Source: an uncultured Collinsella sp. (GTDB lineage Bacteria > Actinomycetota > Coriobacteriia > Coriobacteriales > Coriobacteriaceae). Taken from it: DNA of 32,988 nucleotides. This document shows, in pieces, positions 8,168-15,664 of this stretch. The first letter of the stretch is position 1; the number at the start of each line of letters is the position of its first letter. The notes under the pieces are model-generated. The model was not told the origin of the DNA. It did not search any database and saw only the letters and a program-made list of their open reading frames with translations. The position numbers were made by a program, and so were the translations under genes. The stretch spans positions 1 through 32,988 of the forward strand of contig CAAEON010000057.1 in NCBI GenBank assembly GCA_900757615.1, given 5' to 3'.

Positions 8168-8377
8168 GGAAAGTGCGTCCCACTATCCAGGCAAATTCTG
8201 GGTCAGACTTTCCCCATGGGACCTCGCTGGGAAACTGTGTCCCAGAATTTCGACTCGAAACGGGACACGGTTTCCCAAACGGGCCCGTTCCGGAAACTAC
8301 ATCCCGCAATCGGCACTCGAACCGGGATGCACTTTCCCGATCGAGCCTCATGGGAAACCGCGTCCCACTTTAGGGGG
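8168..8377. repeat. Tandem palindromic repeat, period about 62 bp, 3.5 units
   Basis: Units begin at 8168, 8230, 8292 and 8353, each with GGAAAC or GGAAAG, a few variable bases and then TCCC. Within the first three units an inverted partner of the type GGGA..TTTCC follows (8199-8213, 8261-8276, 8323-8338), so each full unit can fold into a hairpin. The fourth is a half unit. The same motif and spacing recur at 32906 and 32968. Open frames exist here on both strands and in several frames, which is a by-product of the repeat, and no ribosome site supports a gene. The stretch 8091-8391 otherwise holds nothing recognisable. Confidence 0.8.
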
Positions 8378-8391
8378 GCGCTCTTTAATGG

Positions 8392-8790
8392 CTAGTTGCC
8401 TTTGTGGAAGAGGTTTTTGATAACGGAGGGGATGCTCTTGGCGCCCTTGGCCGTCACATCGATAAAGTCGGGCGAACGAACGAGCTTGTCCTCGTCAATG
8501 TACTTACGCACCGCGCGAAGCGTTTCCTTGTCATCGCGCGTCGAAAACGTAAAGTGGCCGTTATCCTTGGTAAAGATGGCAAAACGCGTGATCTTCTTGG
8601 TGCCGCGCAAAACCTCGGCGGCAATATAGTCGACCTCGTCCCACGGGATTTGAATATAATCCTCGGGATTGCGCTCGTTATAGTACTCAAACGCCTTATT
8701 GCCCACCATCACGTTACCGTGACTGGTAAGCCCCATCAGGCAGGTTGCCGGCGTTGCCAGATCGACCGTGCTGTTCTGAGATTGCGCCAT
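8392..8790 (-). CDS. DUF956-family protein of the mannose PTS operon (ManO-like)
   Basis: The 132-residue soluble protein matches the DUF956 family as remembered: TCLMGLTSHGNVMVGNKAFEYY near the N-terminus, then an IPWDEVDYIAAEV stretch and basic C-terminal residues. In Firmicutes and some actinobacteria this family sits directly after manXYZ and is thought to modulate mannose PTS expression; the mechanism is not settled. The ATG at 8790 has GGAGG about 8 bases upstream, which is better than the upstream in-frame start at 8841. A terminator-like hairpin lies between manZ and this gene, so it may be expressed at a lower level than the transporter. Confidence 0.85.
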   Translation of the reverse strand: MAQSQNSTVDLATPATCLMGLTSHGNVMVGNKAFEYYNERNPEDYIQIPWDEVDYIAAEVLRGTKKITRFAIFTKDNGHFTFSTRDDKETLRAVRKYIDEDKLVRSPDFIDVTAKGAKSIPSVIKNLFHKGN

Positions 8791-8811
8791 ACGCGCCTCG
8801 CCCTCCAATAA

Positions 8812-8853
8812 AAACAATCGGACCGCATCCAGTGTACCCACCGGGTGCGGTCC
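8812..8853 (-). terminator. Terminator-like hairpin between manZ and the DUF956 gene
   Basis: On the minus strand an 8-bp stem GGACCGCA/TGCGGTCC (8846-8853 with 8820-8827) is followed by GATTGTTTTTATT. It lies just upstream of the DUF956 ribosome site, so it would act as a partial terminator within the operon. Confidence 0.7.
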
Positions 8854-8910
8854 GTTTCAATGGCTCAAAAGCCCTTGCCTAGCAACTCTCGGTCTTAAGC
8901 CGAAGCGTGC

Positions 8911-9831
8911 TTACATGAAGCCGCAGACGCGACCGATGATGCCGACGGCGAAGAGAGCCAGGATGATGACGATCGGGCTGACCTTCTTCTTGAGGAGCTT
9001 GCAGACCAAGAGAGTCAGGCACACGGCGGCAAGACCGGGGATGAGCTGATCGAGGTTGGCCTGAAGCGTGGTGACCTTCACCGGGTCGAGTGCGGTGGCA
9101 CCGACAGAGCTGTACATCGTCAATGCCTGCTTGACGCCCTCGGCGCCGGCGGGCAGATTAGCCCAGTCGATATAGGCGCCAGCGGACTGCGTGACCTTGG
9201 AGACGATCGGGGTAAAGGAGATGGAAACCCAACGCTCGACAAGGGCGCCGATGATGAACATACCAAGGATGGAGGCACCCTCGGTGACCTTGCCCATCAG
9301 ACCGCCGGAGAGGTCCTTGGCGATGGAGGAGCCGACCTTATAGCCAAACTCCTGCGTGTACCACTCGAAGGCGTAACGAATAATGTTCCACGCGAAGAAG
9401 AACAGCAGCGGACCGGCAATGCTGCCAGACAGAGCCAGGGAAGCACCCAGAGCACCCAAGATCGGGCGAAGGGTGAACCAGAAGGCGGGGTCGCCGACGC
9501 CGGCGAGCGGGCCCATCATACCGACCTTGACGCCCTGGATGGCGACGTCGTCGATCGGGGCACCGTTGGCGCGCTCCTCCTCGAGGGCGAGGGTAACGCC
9601 CATGACGGGGGAGGAAACATAGGGGTGCGTGTTATAGAACTCCAGGTGGCGCTTAAGCGCGGCAATCTGGTCGTCCTTGCTGGTGTAGAGCTTCTTGATC
9701 GCAGGGATCATTGCGTAGCACCAGCCACCGTTCTGCATGCGCTCGTAGTTCCACGAGCCCTGAAGGAACTGATGACGGAAGCAAACCTTCTGACGATCGG
9801 ACTTAGAAAGCTGAATCTTGTTCTCTGCCAT
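8911..9831 (-). CDS. manZ: PTS mannose-family transporter subunit IID
   Basis: The 306-residue membrane protein is a IID subunit. It shows the FLQGSWNYERMQNGGWCYAMIPAIKKLY stretch typical of the family near residue 25 (motif split by position, not quoted further), PLAGVGDPAFWFTLRP near 130, and a hydrophobic C-terminal region. IID and IIC together form the channel that moves mannose, glucose or related hexoses and phosphorylates them during uptake. The ATG at 9831 is preceded by AAGGGAG; the GTG four codons earlier lies too close to that site. It follows manY by 16 bases in the same operon. Confidence 0.95.
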   Translation of the reverse strand: MAENKIQLSKSDRQKVCFRHQFLQGSWNYERMQNGGWCYAMIPAIKKLYTSKDDQIAALKRHLEFYNTHPYVSSPVMGVTLALEEERANGAPIDDVAIQGVKVGMMGPLAGVGDPAFWFTLRPILGALGASLALSGSIAGPLLFFFAWNIIRYAFEWYTQEFGYKVGSSIAKDLSGGLMGKVTEGASILGMFIIGALVERWVSISFTPIVSKVTQSAGAYIDWANLPAGAEGVKQALTMYSSVGATALDPVKVTTLQANLDQLIPGLAAVCLTLLVCKLLKKKVSPIVIILALFAVGIIGRVCGFM

Positions 9832-9847
9832 ATGTATCACTCCCTTC

Positions 9848-10666
9848 CTACTCGTAATCGTTCAGAATGTCGCCGAGCGGGTCGCCGGAACCACCGCCCA
9901 TGCCGCCACCCTGCTTGGCCAGGTCCTTAAGGCCAAGGTAGATGAGGGCAAGGGAGATGCCGATGAGGCCCAGGGCAATCAGCGTGAGCTGAGGGATGGC
10001 AGCCAGGACAAAGCCGAGGATAAAGAACGGCCAGGTCTCCTTGGTGGCCATCATGTTGATGACCATGGCGTAACCGACGGAAGCGACCATGCCGCCGCCG
10101 ACAGCCATGCCGCCGGACAGCCAGTCGGGCATAGCGTTAAGCGCGTTGGTAACGGCCTCGGCCGGGATGATGCACAGCAGCACTGCCGGGATGGCGATAC
10201 GAACACCCTGCATGAGGATGCCGGCGTACTGCCAGCGCTCGATGCCGGCGAAGTCGCCCTTCTCGGCGCAGGCGTCCATGCCGTGGACCATAGCGGTGGC
10301 CAGGGTACGGCAGATCATGGTCAGGAACAGGCCGGCGACGGACAGAGGCACGGCGACGGCGATGGCGGCGGTAACTGCCTTAGCCGAATCGGTGGCGCCA
10401 CCGTTGAGGGCGAGCACCATGATGATCGAAGAAGCGACCGAGGCCAGAGCGGCGTCAGGCGCAACAGCGGCGCCGACGTTAGCCCAACCAAGAGCCATCA
10501 TCTGAAGCGAGCCGCCCAGGAGGATGCCCTCCTGAAGGTGACCGGTTACGAGACCGATAAGCGTGCACGCAACGAGCGGCTGATGGAACTGGAACTGATC
10601 CAGAATGCCTTCCATACCGGCAAGCAGCGCGATAATCGCGATTAGAAGAATAGTAAGCGCGGACAT
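9848..10666 (-). CDS. manY: PTS mannose-family transporter subunit IIC
   Basis: The 272-residue polytopic protein is a IIC subunit. It contains the GGSLQMMALGWANVGAAVAP region at about residues 51-70, which is characteristic of IIC proteins, and several membrane helices. Its C-terminus is Gly-rich (KQGGGMGGGSGDP) and acidic. It provides the substrate-binding channel with IID. The ATG has GGAGGG about 8 bases upstream, and 18 bases separate it from manX. Confidence 0.95.
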   Translation of the reverse strand: MSALTILLIAIIALLAGMEGILDQFQFHQPLVACTLIGLVTGHLQEGILLGGSLQMMALGWANVGAAVAPDAALASVASSIIMVLALNGGATDSAKAVTAAIAVAVPLSVAGLFLTMICRTLATAMVHGMDACAEKGDFAGIERWQYAGILMQGVRIAIPAVLLCIIPAEAVTNALNAMPDWLSGGMAVGGGMVASVGYAMVINMMATKETWPFFILGFVLAAIPQLTLIALGLIGISLALIYLGLKDLAKQGGGMGGGSGDPLGDILNDYE

Positions 10667-10684
10667 GTATCGGACCCTCCTTTA

Positions 10685-11674
10685 CTATGCTTGAGCGGCC
10701 AGTTCGGCCTTAGCTTTCTTCAACATGGCGTCGAGATCCTCGGAGGAATCCGAAGGAACCTTGCGGACCTCGAACTTGACGCCCTTGGCCTTGAGGGCCT
10801 CGAGGGTCTTGACGTCGTCATCGCCCATAGCGACGGCGTTGGTAACGACGACCTTGCCCTTGGAGTGGGCCATAGAACCGATGTTGACTTCCTTGATGTC
10901 GACGCCGGCCTCGATGGCCTTGAGCAGATCCTGCGGGTTCTCGAACAGCAGCATCGCCTTGGTGTCACCAAAGCGGGTGTCCTTGACGACCTCGGCCATC
11001 TTCTTGATAGGCACGACGTTGGCATGGACTCCCGGAGGGGCAGCCTGCTCGATCATGGTCTTGCGGAGCTCGTCGTGAGCAACGCCGTCGGAAACCACGA
11101 TGATGCGGTTGGGGTTGATCTGCTTGGTCCACGTGGTGGCCACCTGACCATGAAGCAGACGGGTGTCGATACGGACGTGGGCGATCTTGATGTGCCCGTC
11201 GCCGATGACCGTTCCCGGAGGGATGGCGCCTGCAGGAGCAGCGGCGGCCGCAGCCGGCTTCTTCTCCTCGGGCTCCAGAGACTCGGGCTTGACGCGCACG
11301 CCGGCCTTAGCCTCAGTCACGAGATGTTTTGCGATCGCATGTGCAGTGTTCTTTGCGTCAAAGCGCTGCGAATATGCCTCGATGAGCATAGGCAGGTTGA
11401 CACCGGTGACGATAGCCCAGGAATCATGGCCCTCGATGAGACCGCTGATCTGGTTGAAGGGCGTGCCGCCCCACAGATCAACGAGGAAGAGCACCTGCTC
11501 CTGGTCCTCGAAGGAAGCGATTGCCTCCTCGACCTTGGCGCGGAAGTCGTCGGGGCCCATGCTCGGCTCGAGCGAGACCACGGCTACAGACGGCTGATCG
11601 CCAAAGACCATCGAGCCCGTCTGCTTGATTCCAGCCGCCAAGTCACCATGGCTAGCAAGAACAATACTTACCAT
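10685..11674 (-). CDS. manX: PTS mannose-family fused IIAB component
   Basis: The 329-residue cytoplasmic protein joins IIA and IIB. IIA has the phosphorylatable His9 in VLASHGDLA and the DLWGGTPFN motif near residue 66. A flexible Ala/Pro-rich linker runs at about 131-155. IIB follows, with phosphorylatable His175 in RIDTRLLHGQ. Phosphate passes from HPr to His9, to His175 and to the sugar. The ATG at 11674 has AAGGAGG upstream; the GTG one codon earlier is less likely. It is the first gene of manX-manY-manZ-DUF956. No PTS regulator gene lies next to it. Confidence 0.95.
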   Translation of the reverse strand: MVSIVLASHGDLAAGIKQTGSMVFGDQPSVAVVSLEPSMGPDDFRAKVEEAIASFEDQEQVLFLVDLWGGTPFNQISGLIEGHDSWAIVTGVNLPMLIEAYSQRFDAKNTAHAIAKHLVTEAKAGVRVKPESLEPEEKKPAAAAAAPAGAIPPGTVIGDGHIKIAHVRIDTRLLHGQVATTWTKQINPNRIIVVSDGVAHDELRKTMIEQAAPPGVHANVVPIKKMAEVVKDTRFGDTKAMLLFENPQDLLKAIEAGVDIKEVNIGSMAHSKGKVVVTNAVAMGDDDVKTLEALKAKGVKFEVRKVPSDSSEDLDAMLKKAKAELAAQA

Positions 11675-11689
11675 CACATAACCTCCTTT

Positions 11690-11995
11690 TTGTCTACGTA
11701 ATTCCTACACGACAAAAAAGAGTATAGCTGCAAACACAGCAGAATTATATGAAAAACTGAAAAAGGTAGCATTATTTGTTTAAACGTCTTGATTTATTAC
11801 AACCTGATTACATTCCAGCATTTTGGCTGATTTACTGCTGAGGATTGATAACTGATCTATGTACATGACCGAATTGAGCACGCTGTTCATTATTGCCGGT
11901 TTTAAACAGACACAAATGTGCTCGGGTTGAGGCTATTTCGTTTAAACAGATGGTGCTTGACTAATGGTAAGAAATATGCTCTAGCAAAGTAGTCG
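11690..11995 (-). promoter_or_regulatory. AT-rich upstream region of the man operon
   Basis: This stretch has no gene and is clearly more AT-rich than its neighbours. On the minus strand it contains a perfect TATAAT (11744-11749), a TATACT (11721-11726), an inverted repeat GCTG/CAGC (11727-11740), and two GTTTAAAC palindromes (near 11779 and 11940) that could bind a regulator. No convincing -35 box at 17 bases could be fixed, so the exact promoter is uncertain. Confidence 0.4.
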
Positions 11996-12068
11996 TTGGG
12001 GACGTTCCTAAATGACTAGTCATTGAGGACGTTCTTTTTCGACTGGTCGTTTAAGAACGTCCCCAATG
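11996..12068. repeat. REP-like hairpin repeat with GGGGACGTTC core
   Basis: Perfect 12-bp arms TTGGGGACGTTC (11996-12007) and GAACGTCCCCAA (12055-12066) enclose a 14-bp palindrome AATGACTAGTCATT (12011-12024) and a third core copy GAGGACGTTC. The inner arms 12021-12036 and 12053-12068 pair at 15 of 16 positions. It ends 6 bases after the hypA stop and may also serve as that gene's transcript end. Related GTCCCC motifs occur at 28.2 kb. Confidence 0.75.
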
Positions 12069-12074
12069 TCTAAG

Positions 12075-12503
12075 TTAGGCGATGTGGAGGGGGTTGGCGG
12101 CGTCGACGGCATCGGGGGCGTCGGAGAGATCGCCAGGAGCAGCGTCTGCCGGGTCCTCGTCGGGGGTCTCGATCTGCTTGATCATGACCTCCTGGCCCTG
12201 CAACAGGCATGTCTCGCCGCTGCCGCAATGGGGGCAGGTCTTGCCGTGCTCGACCGTCGCGTAGTCGCAGCCGCACGCCTCGCAATGCGTCACGGCCTCG
12301 ACGGGCTCCACGATAAGCTCCGCGCCCTGCGTGATAGGCTTTTTATCCGCCGCCCAGCGCCAAGCGTCGAGCAGCAAGTCGGGAACGACGCCCGAGACCT
12401 CGCCCAGCAGCAGCGTGACGCTCGAAACGCGACGCACACCATTGGCGCGCGCCACATTCTCAACATCGCGAATGATGTGATAAACAATCCCGAGCTCGTG
12501 CAC
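12075..12503 (-). CDS. hypA: Hydrogenase/urease nickel metallochaperone HypA
   Basis: The 142-residue protein has the N-terminal Met-His-Glu used for nickel binding and the zinc site formed by Cys74/Cys77 and Cys90/Cys93. HypA hands nickel to [NiFe]-hydrogenase together with HypB. After the normal end of the family (about residue 112) there is an acidic Asp/Ala/Pro-rich tail of about 30 residues. The start is GTG at 12503, with AAGGA upstream. No other hyp genes or hydrogenase subunits lie in the window, so its target is encoded elsewhere. It follows the flavoprotein gene on the same strand after 194 bases that contain a candidate structured RNA. Confidence 0.92.
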   Translation of the reverse strand: MHELGIVYHIIRDVENVARANGVRRVSSVTLLLGEVSGVVPDLLLDAWRWAADKKPITQGAELIVEPVEAVTHCEACGCDYATVEHGKTCPHCGSGETCLLQGQEVMIKQIETPDEDPADAAPGDLSDAPDAVDAANPLHIA

Positions 12504-12515
12504 TTTTAATTCCTT

Positions 12516-12537
12516 CCGCCGTTCTACCGAACGGCGG
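12516..12537 (-). other. Perfect 9-bp hairpin just upstream of hypA
   Basis: CCGCCGTTC (12516-12524) pairs perfectly with GAACGGCGG (12529-12537) around a 4-base loop. It ends about 12 bases before the GTG start of hypA and has no T-run, so it is more likely a leader or RNA-processing structure than a simple terminator. Its arm also resembles bases 12671-12679 at the other end of the rod-like RNA. Confidence 0.55.
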
Positions 12538-12663
12538 TCGGCTTGACGCTGCGCGAGCCCCAGACGGGCGATCTGCCTTTCAATCGTCGGGCATGGGCAA
12601 AAGCCCTATGCCCTCCTCTTTCAAGGCACCTCGCCACGCCTGGGACTCGCTCGCTGTCCAACC
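12536..12663 (-). ncRNA. Candidate rod-shaped structured RNA between the flavoprotein gene and hypA
   Basis: The minus strand folds into one long rod. Pairs from outside in are: 12536-12541 with 12658-12663; 12555-12566 with 12637-12648 (12 positions); 12567-12571 with 12631-12635; a 2x2 loop; 12574-12579 with 12623-12628; a symmetric 9x9 internal loop (12580-12588, 12614-12622); then 12589-12598 with 12603-12613 (one bulge) closed by four U. Three positions are G-U pairs on the minus strand but A-C mismatches on the plus strand, which supports transcription from the minus strand. It may be a leader of hypA or a separate small RNA. It matches no family that could be named from memory (not SRP RNA, tmRNA, RNase P or a common riboswitch). 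Confidence 0.5.
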
Positions 12664-12697
12664 GCTCTCTGCGCCGTTCTCCTGCTTGTTGCGTTTC

Positions 12698-15475
12698 TTA
12701 CTTCTTCCCGAATTTGATCTTGATCGCACGCTTCAAAGCGTACTTGCCGAGGCTGGGGAGCTTTTGCTCGTATTTGACCATCGTTGAGCACTCGGGGCGG
12801 TCGCGATCCAGATGGATGGCGTCGAACGCGCACTTGGTGGTGCACAGGCCGCAGCCGATGCACTTGTTGGGGTCGACGATCGAGGCGCCGCAGCCCAGGC
12901 AACGGGCGGTCTCGGCGCGCACCTGCTCCTCGGTAAAGGTCTCGACGTACTCGCTAAACGGCGCGGCCTTCTCGCGCTCGCGGTCCACATGGGCAACCTC
13001 GCGGCTCGCGTTGTCGTAGCTCTCGATCACGACATCGTCGCGGTCGAGCGCGGTGTAGCGGCGCTGGTTGCGGCCGATGGTGAGCGTGGAGCCCGGCTGC
13101 ACAAAGCGATGGATGGACACCGCGGCCTCGTGACCGGCGGCGATGGCGTCGATGGCAAAGCTGGGACCGGTGTAGACGTCGCCGCCCACAAAGATGTCGG
13201 GCTCGGCGGTCTGGTACGTCTGCGGGTCGGCAAGGGCGCCCTGGCCGCGGCCGAGCTCCACCTTGGAGCCAGCCAGCAGGTCGCCCCACACAATGGACTG
13301 GCCAATCGACATGACGACGCGGTCGGCATCGACACGACGCAGGTCGTTCTCGTCGTACTCGGGCGCAAAACGGCCCTCGTCGTCAAAGACGCGCGTGCAG
13401 CGCTTGAAGGTGATTCCGCACACACGACCGGCCTCGTCCAGGTTAACCTCCTTGGGACCCCAGCCACAGCTGATGTGGGCGCCATCCTCGATGGCCTCAC
13501 GACGCTCCTCCTCGCTAGCGGGCATCTGAGCCTCGCTCTCCAGGCAGAACATCTCAACATGCTCGGAACCCAGACGGCAGGCGTTGCGCGCGACATCGAT
13601 GGCCACGTTGCCGCCGCCCACCACGATGGTGCGGCCGGGCAGCGCGTCGATCTTGCCGCTGTTAACCTCGCGAAGGAAGTCGACGGCCACGGTCACGTCC
13701 TCGGCATCCTCGCCCGGAATACCGGCGAGGCGGCCGCCCTGGCAGCCGATGGCAACATAAAAGGCCTTAAAGCCCTGCTCGCGCAGCTCGTCGAGCGTCA
13801 CATCGCGACCGACTTCCACGCCATAGCGGAACTCGGCACCCATCAGGCGAATGACCTCGACCTCGGCCTCGATAACATCCTTCTGCAGCTTAAAGCTGGG
13901 AATACCGTAAGTGAGCATGCCGCCCGGGCGCTCGTTTTTCTCGAACACGACGGGCTTGTAGCCCTTCTCGGCCAGATAGAAAGCGCAGGACAGACCGGCC
14001 GGGCCGGCACCGATGATGGCGATCTTCTGATCGAAGCCGCCGGCACGCGTCGGGGTCACCACGGGCGGGACATAGCGGGTCGCGGCATCAAGATCGCGCT
14101 GGGCGATGAACTTCTTGACCTCGTCGATAGCCACGGCGGCATCCACGCGACCACGGGTGCAGGCATCCTCGCAGCGGCGGTTGCACACGCGGCCGCAGAT
14201 AGCGGGCAGCGGGTTCTCGCGCTTGATGAGCGCCAGCGCCTCGTCATAGCGGCCCTGCGCCGCGAGCTTTAAGTAGCCCTGAACGGCAACGTGCGCGGGG
14301 CAAGCCGTCTTGCAGGGCGCGGTGCCGGACTCGTGCGTCTCGATACGGTTATCGTTGCGGTAGTTGGGCGACCACTTGGTGTGGTCCCACTTGGTGGCAT
14401 CGGGCAGCTCCTGGCGCGGATACTCGGGCACCTGTCCGCCGGCCTTTTTGCTGCAGAGCTTCTGGCCGAGCTTAGCGGCACCGGCAGGGCACACCTCAAC
14501 GCAGCGACCGCAGGCCACGCACTTATCCTTCTCGACCTTGGCGACATAGGCCGAGCGCGACAGGTTGGGCGTGTTGAACAGCTGCGAGGTGCGCAGGGCA
14601 TAGCACACGTTGACGTTGCAGTTGCAGATGGCGAAGATCTTGTTCTCGCCGTCGATATTGGTGATCTGGTGCACAAAGCCGTTGTCCTCGGCCTGGCGCA
14701 AAATGTCGTAGACTTCCTCGCGCGTCACATAATGGCCGCGGTCGGTCTCGACCACGTAGTCGGCCATATCGCCCACGGCAATGCACCAGTCGGCCGGGTC
14801 GTCGGCGCAGCCCTCGCCCATCACGCGACGGCTCGCGCGGCAGCTGCAGGTGCTGGCGGCATACTTACCCTCGTATTTGTCGAGCCAGTGCTCGATATGC
14901 TCGATCGGCACCGAGGTACTCGCGGCATCGATGGCCTTCTCGACCGGAATGACATGCATGCCGATGCCGGCACCGCCGGGCGGCACCATCGGCGTGGCCT
15001 TGGACAGCGGTCCCTTGGACGCCTGCTCAAAGAACTTGGCATAGACCGGATGCTCCTCGAGCTGGCTCACGCGCATGTTGAGGAACTCGGCGGAACCCGG
15101 CACCAGCATGGGCAGCACCCACTGCTTGGCGCGCTCGGGGTTTTCCCAGTTGTACTCGAGCAGACCCGTGTAGCTCATGTCGTCGAGCATCTTCTCGATA
15201 TCGGCCTCGGGCATGCCGGTGAGCTTGACCATCTCGGGCAGCGTATAGGGACGGCGCATCTTCATCTTGCAGAGCACTTCGGCCTGCTCGTCGGTTGCGG
15301 CCTCGGCAAACGACCAGTACTCGTAGCCCAGCAGCTCGTCGCGGTGCAACAGGCGGTTGGTGCAGTGCTCACACAGTTTGACGATGGCCTCGCGCGGATG
15401 CTCCGGTATCGGCGGCACGAACTCCGCGCCGATATCGGGCTCGGTATAGCTAATCCCCGGTCCGTTGAGAATCAT
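12698..15475 (-). CDS. Large Fe-S flavoprotein oxidoreductase (GltD/NfnB-like core with extra ferredoxin domains)
   Basis: The 925-residue protein has three parts. Residues 1 to about 370 include a Cys-rich segment (CSCRASRR near 211, then CNCNVNVC) and a 4Fe-4S ferredoxin motif CVACGRCVEVCPAG near 317. Residues about 385-840 are a glutamate-synthase small-subunit-like unit: Cys-rich helical domain (CKTACP, CGRVCNRRCEDAC), FAD motif GAGPAGL near 485 and NAD(P) motif GGGNVAID near 618. The C-terminus (about 858-885) carries further ferredoxin Cys motifs, including CIGCGLCTTKC. Such enzymes pass electrons between NAD(P)H, FAD, Fe-S centres and a partner or substrate; the substrate here is unknown. 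The ATG at 15475 has GAAGGGA upstream. It diverges from a TetR gene across 189 bases that contain two palindromes. Confidence 0.88.
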   Translation of the reverse strand: MILNGPGISYTEPDIGAEFVPPIPEHPREAIVKLCEHCTNRLLHRDELLGYEYWSFAEAATDEQAEVLCKMKMRRPYTLPEMVKLTGMPEADIEKMLDDMSYTGLLEYNWENPERAKQWVLPMLVPGSAEFLNMRVSQLEEHPVYAKFFEQASKGPLSKATPMVPPGGAGIGMHVIPVEKAIDAASTSVPIEHIEHWLDKYEGKYAASTCSCRASRRVMGEGCADDPADWCIAVGDMADYVVETDRGHYVTREEVYDILRQAEDNGFVHQITNIDGENKIFAICNCNVNVCYALRTSQLFNTPNLSRSAYVAKVEKDKCVACGRCVEVCPAGAAKLGQKLCSKKAGGQVPEYPRQELPDATKWDHTKWSPNYRNDNRIETHESGTAPCKTACPAHVAVQGYLKLAAQGRYDEALALIKRENPLPAICGRVCNRRCEDACTRGRVDAAVAIDEVKKFIAQRDLDAATRYVPPVVTPTRAGGFDQKIAIIGAGPAGLSCAFYLAEKGYKPVVFEKNERPGGMLTYGIPSFKLQKDVIEAEVEVIRLMGAEFRYGVEVGRDVTLDELREQGFKAFYVAIGCQGGRLAGIPGEDAEDVTVAVDFLREVNSGKIDALPGRTIVVGGGNVAIDVARNACRLGSEHVEMFCLESEAQMPASEEERREAIEDGAHISCGWGPKEVNLDEAGRVCGITFKRCTRVFDDEGRFAPEYDENDLRRVDADRVVMSIGQSIVWGDLLAGSKVELGRGQGALADPQTYQTAEPDIFVGGDVYTGPSFAIDAIAAGHEAAVSIHRFVQPGSTLTIGRNQRRYTALDRDDVVIESYDNASREVAHVDREREKAAPFSEYVETFTEEQVRAETARCLGCGASIVDPNKCIGCGLCTTKCAFDAIHLDRDRPECSTMVKYEQKLPSLGKYALKRAIKIKFGKK

Positions 15476-15564
15476 GGTTATCCCTTCTCTTGCCGCAGCC
15501 CGGCGAGACCGCAGCGCCCCTCTTTTTTTGCAGGCCGAGCATGCCCCCATGCCGTTCACCCGCC

Positions 15565-15610
15565 ATTGTTGACATTGTGTCAAAAATAGTATTGACGAAC
15601 CGTCAACAAT
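15565..15610. promoter_or_regulatory. Two palindromic operators in the divergent promoter region
   Basis: Two 15-bp palindromes of the form TTGACR-N3-YGTCAA lie at 15569-15583 and 15592-15606, 23 bases centre to centre. They are enclosed by outer inverted arms ATTGTTGAC (15565-15573) and GTCAACAAT (15602-15610). On the minus strand a possible promoter TTGAAT (15610-15615), 18 bases, TACTAT (15586-15591) overlaps them. Size, symmetry and position next to a TetR gene fit autoregulation and control of the divergent flavoprotein gene. Confidence 0.7.
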
Positions 15611-15664
15611 ATTCAAGACTGTTAGGCGAACGGTCAGGCAAAAGAGGATGAAAGGCGGCAAAAC

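Noticed and set aside
8168..8377. CRISPR array
   Set aside because: The spacing is regular but the spacers are inverted partners of the repeats, the repeats vary, only 3.5 units exist and no cas genes are near.
8109..8420. Overlapping open frames on both strands between the tRNA and the DUF956 gene
   Set aside because: They exist in several frames at once because of the 62-base palindromic repeat, and none has a ribosome site or a protein-like composition.
10691..11701. Long plus-strand open frame opposite manX (336 codons), with similar antisense frames opposite the flavoprotein, clpB, the hydratase and dnaK
   Set aside because: High GC content gives long open antisense frames. Their translations are low-complexity, without domains, and lack ribosome sites, while the opposite strands carry clear families.
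11690..11780. Sigma-54 promoter for the mannose PTS operon
   Set aside because: Such operons in Firmicutes use sigma-54, but no GG-N10-GC element is seen and actinobacteria are not known to have this factor.
12536..12663. SRP 4.5S RNA, 6S RNA, RNase P RNA or a common riboswitch
   Set aside because: The SRP GGAAG/AGCAG core, RNase P conserved blocks and familiar riboswitch motifs are absent; 6S RNA cannot be excluded by shape but its large central bubble is not convincing.
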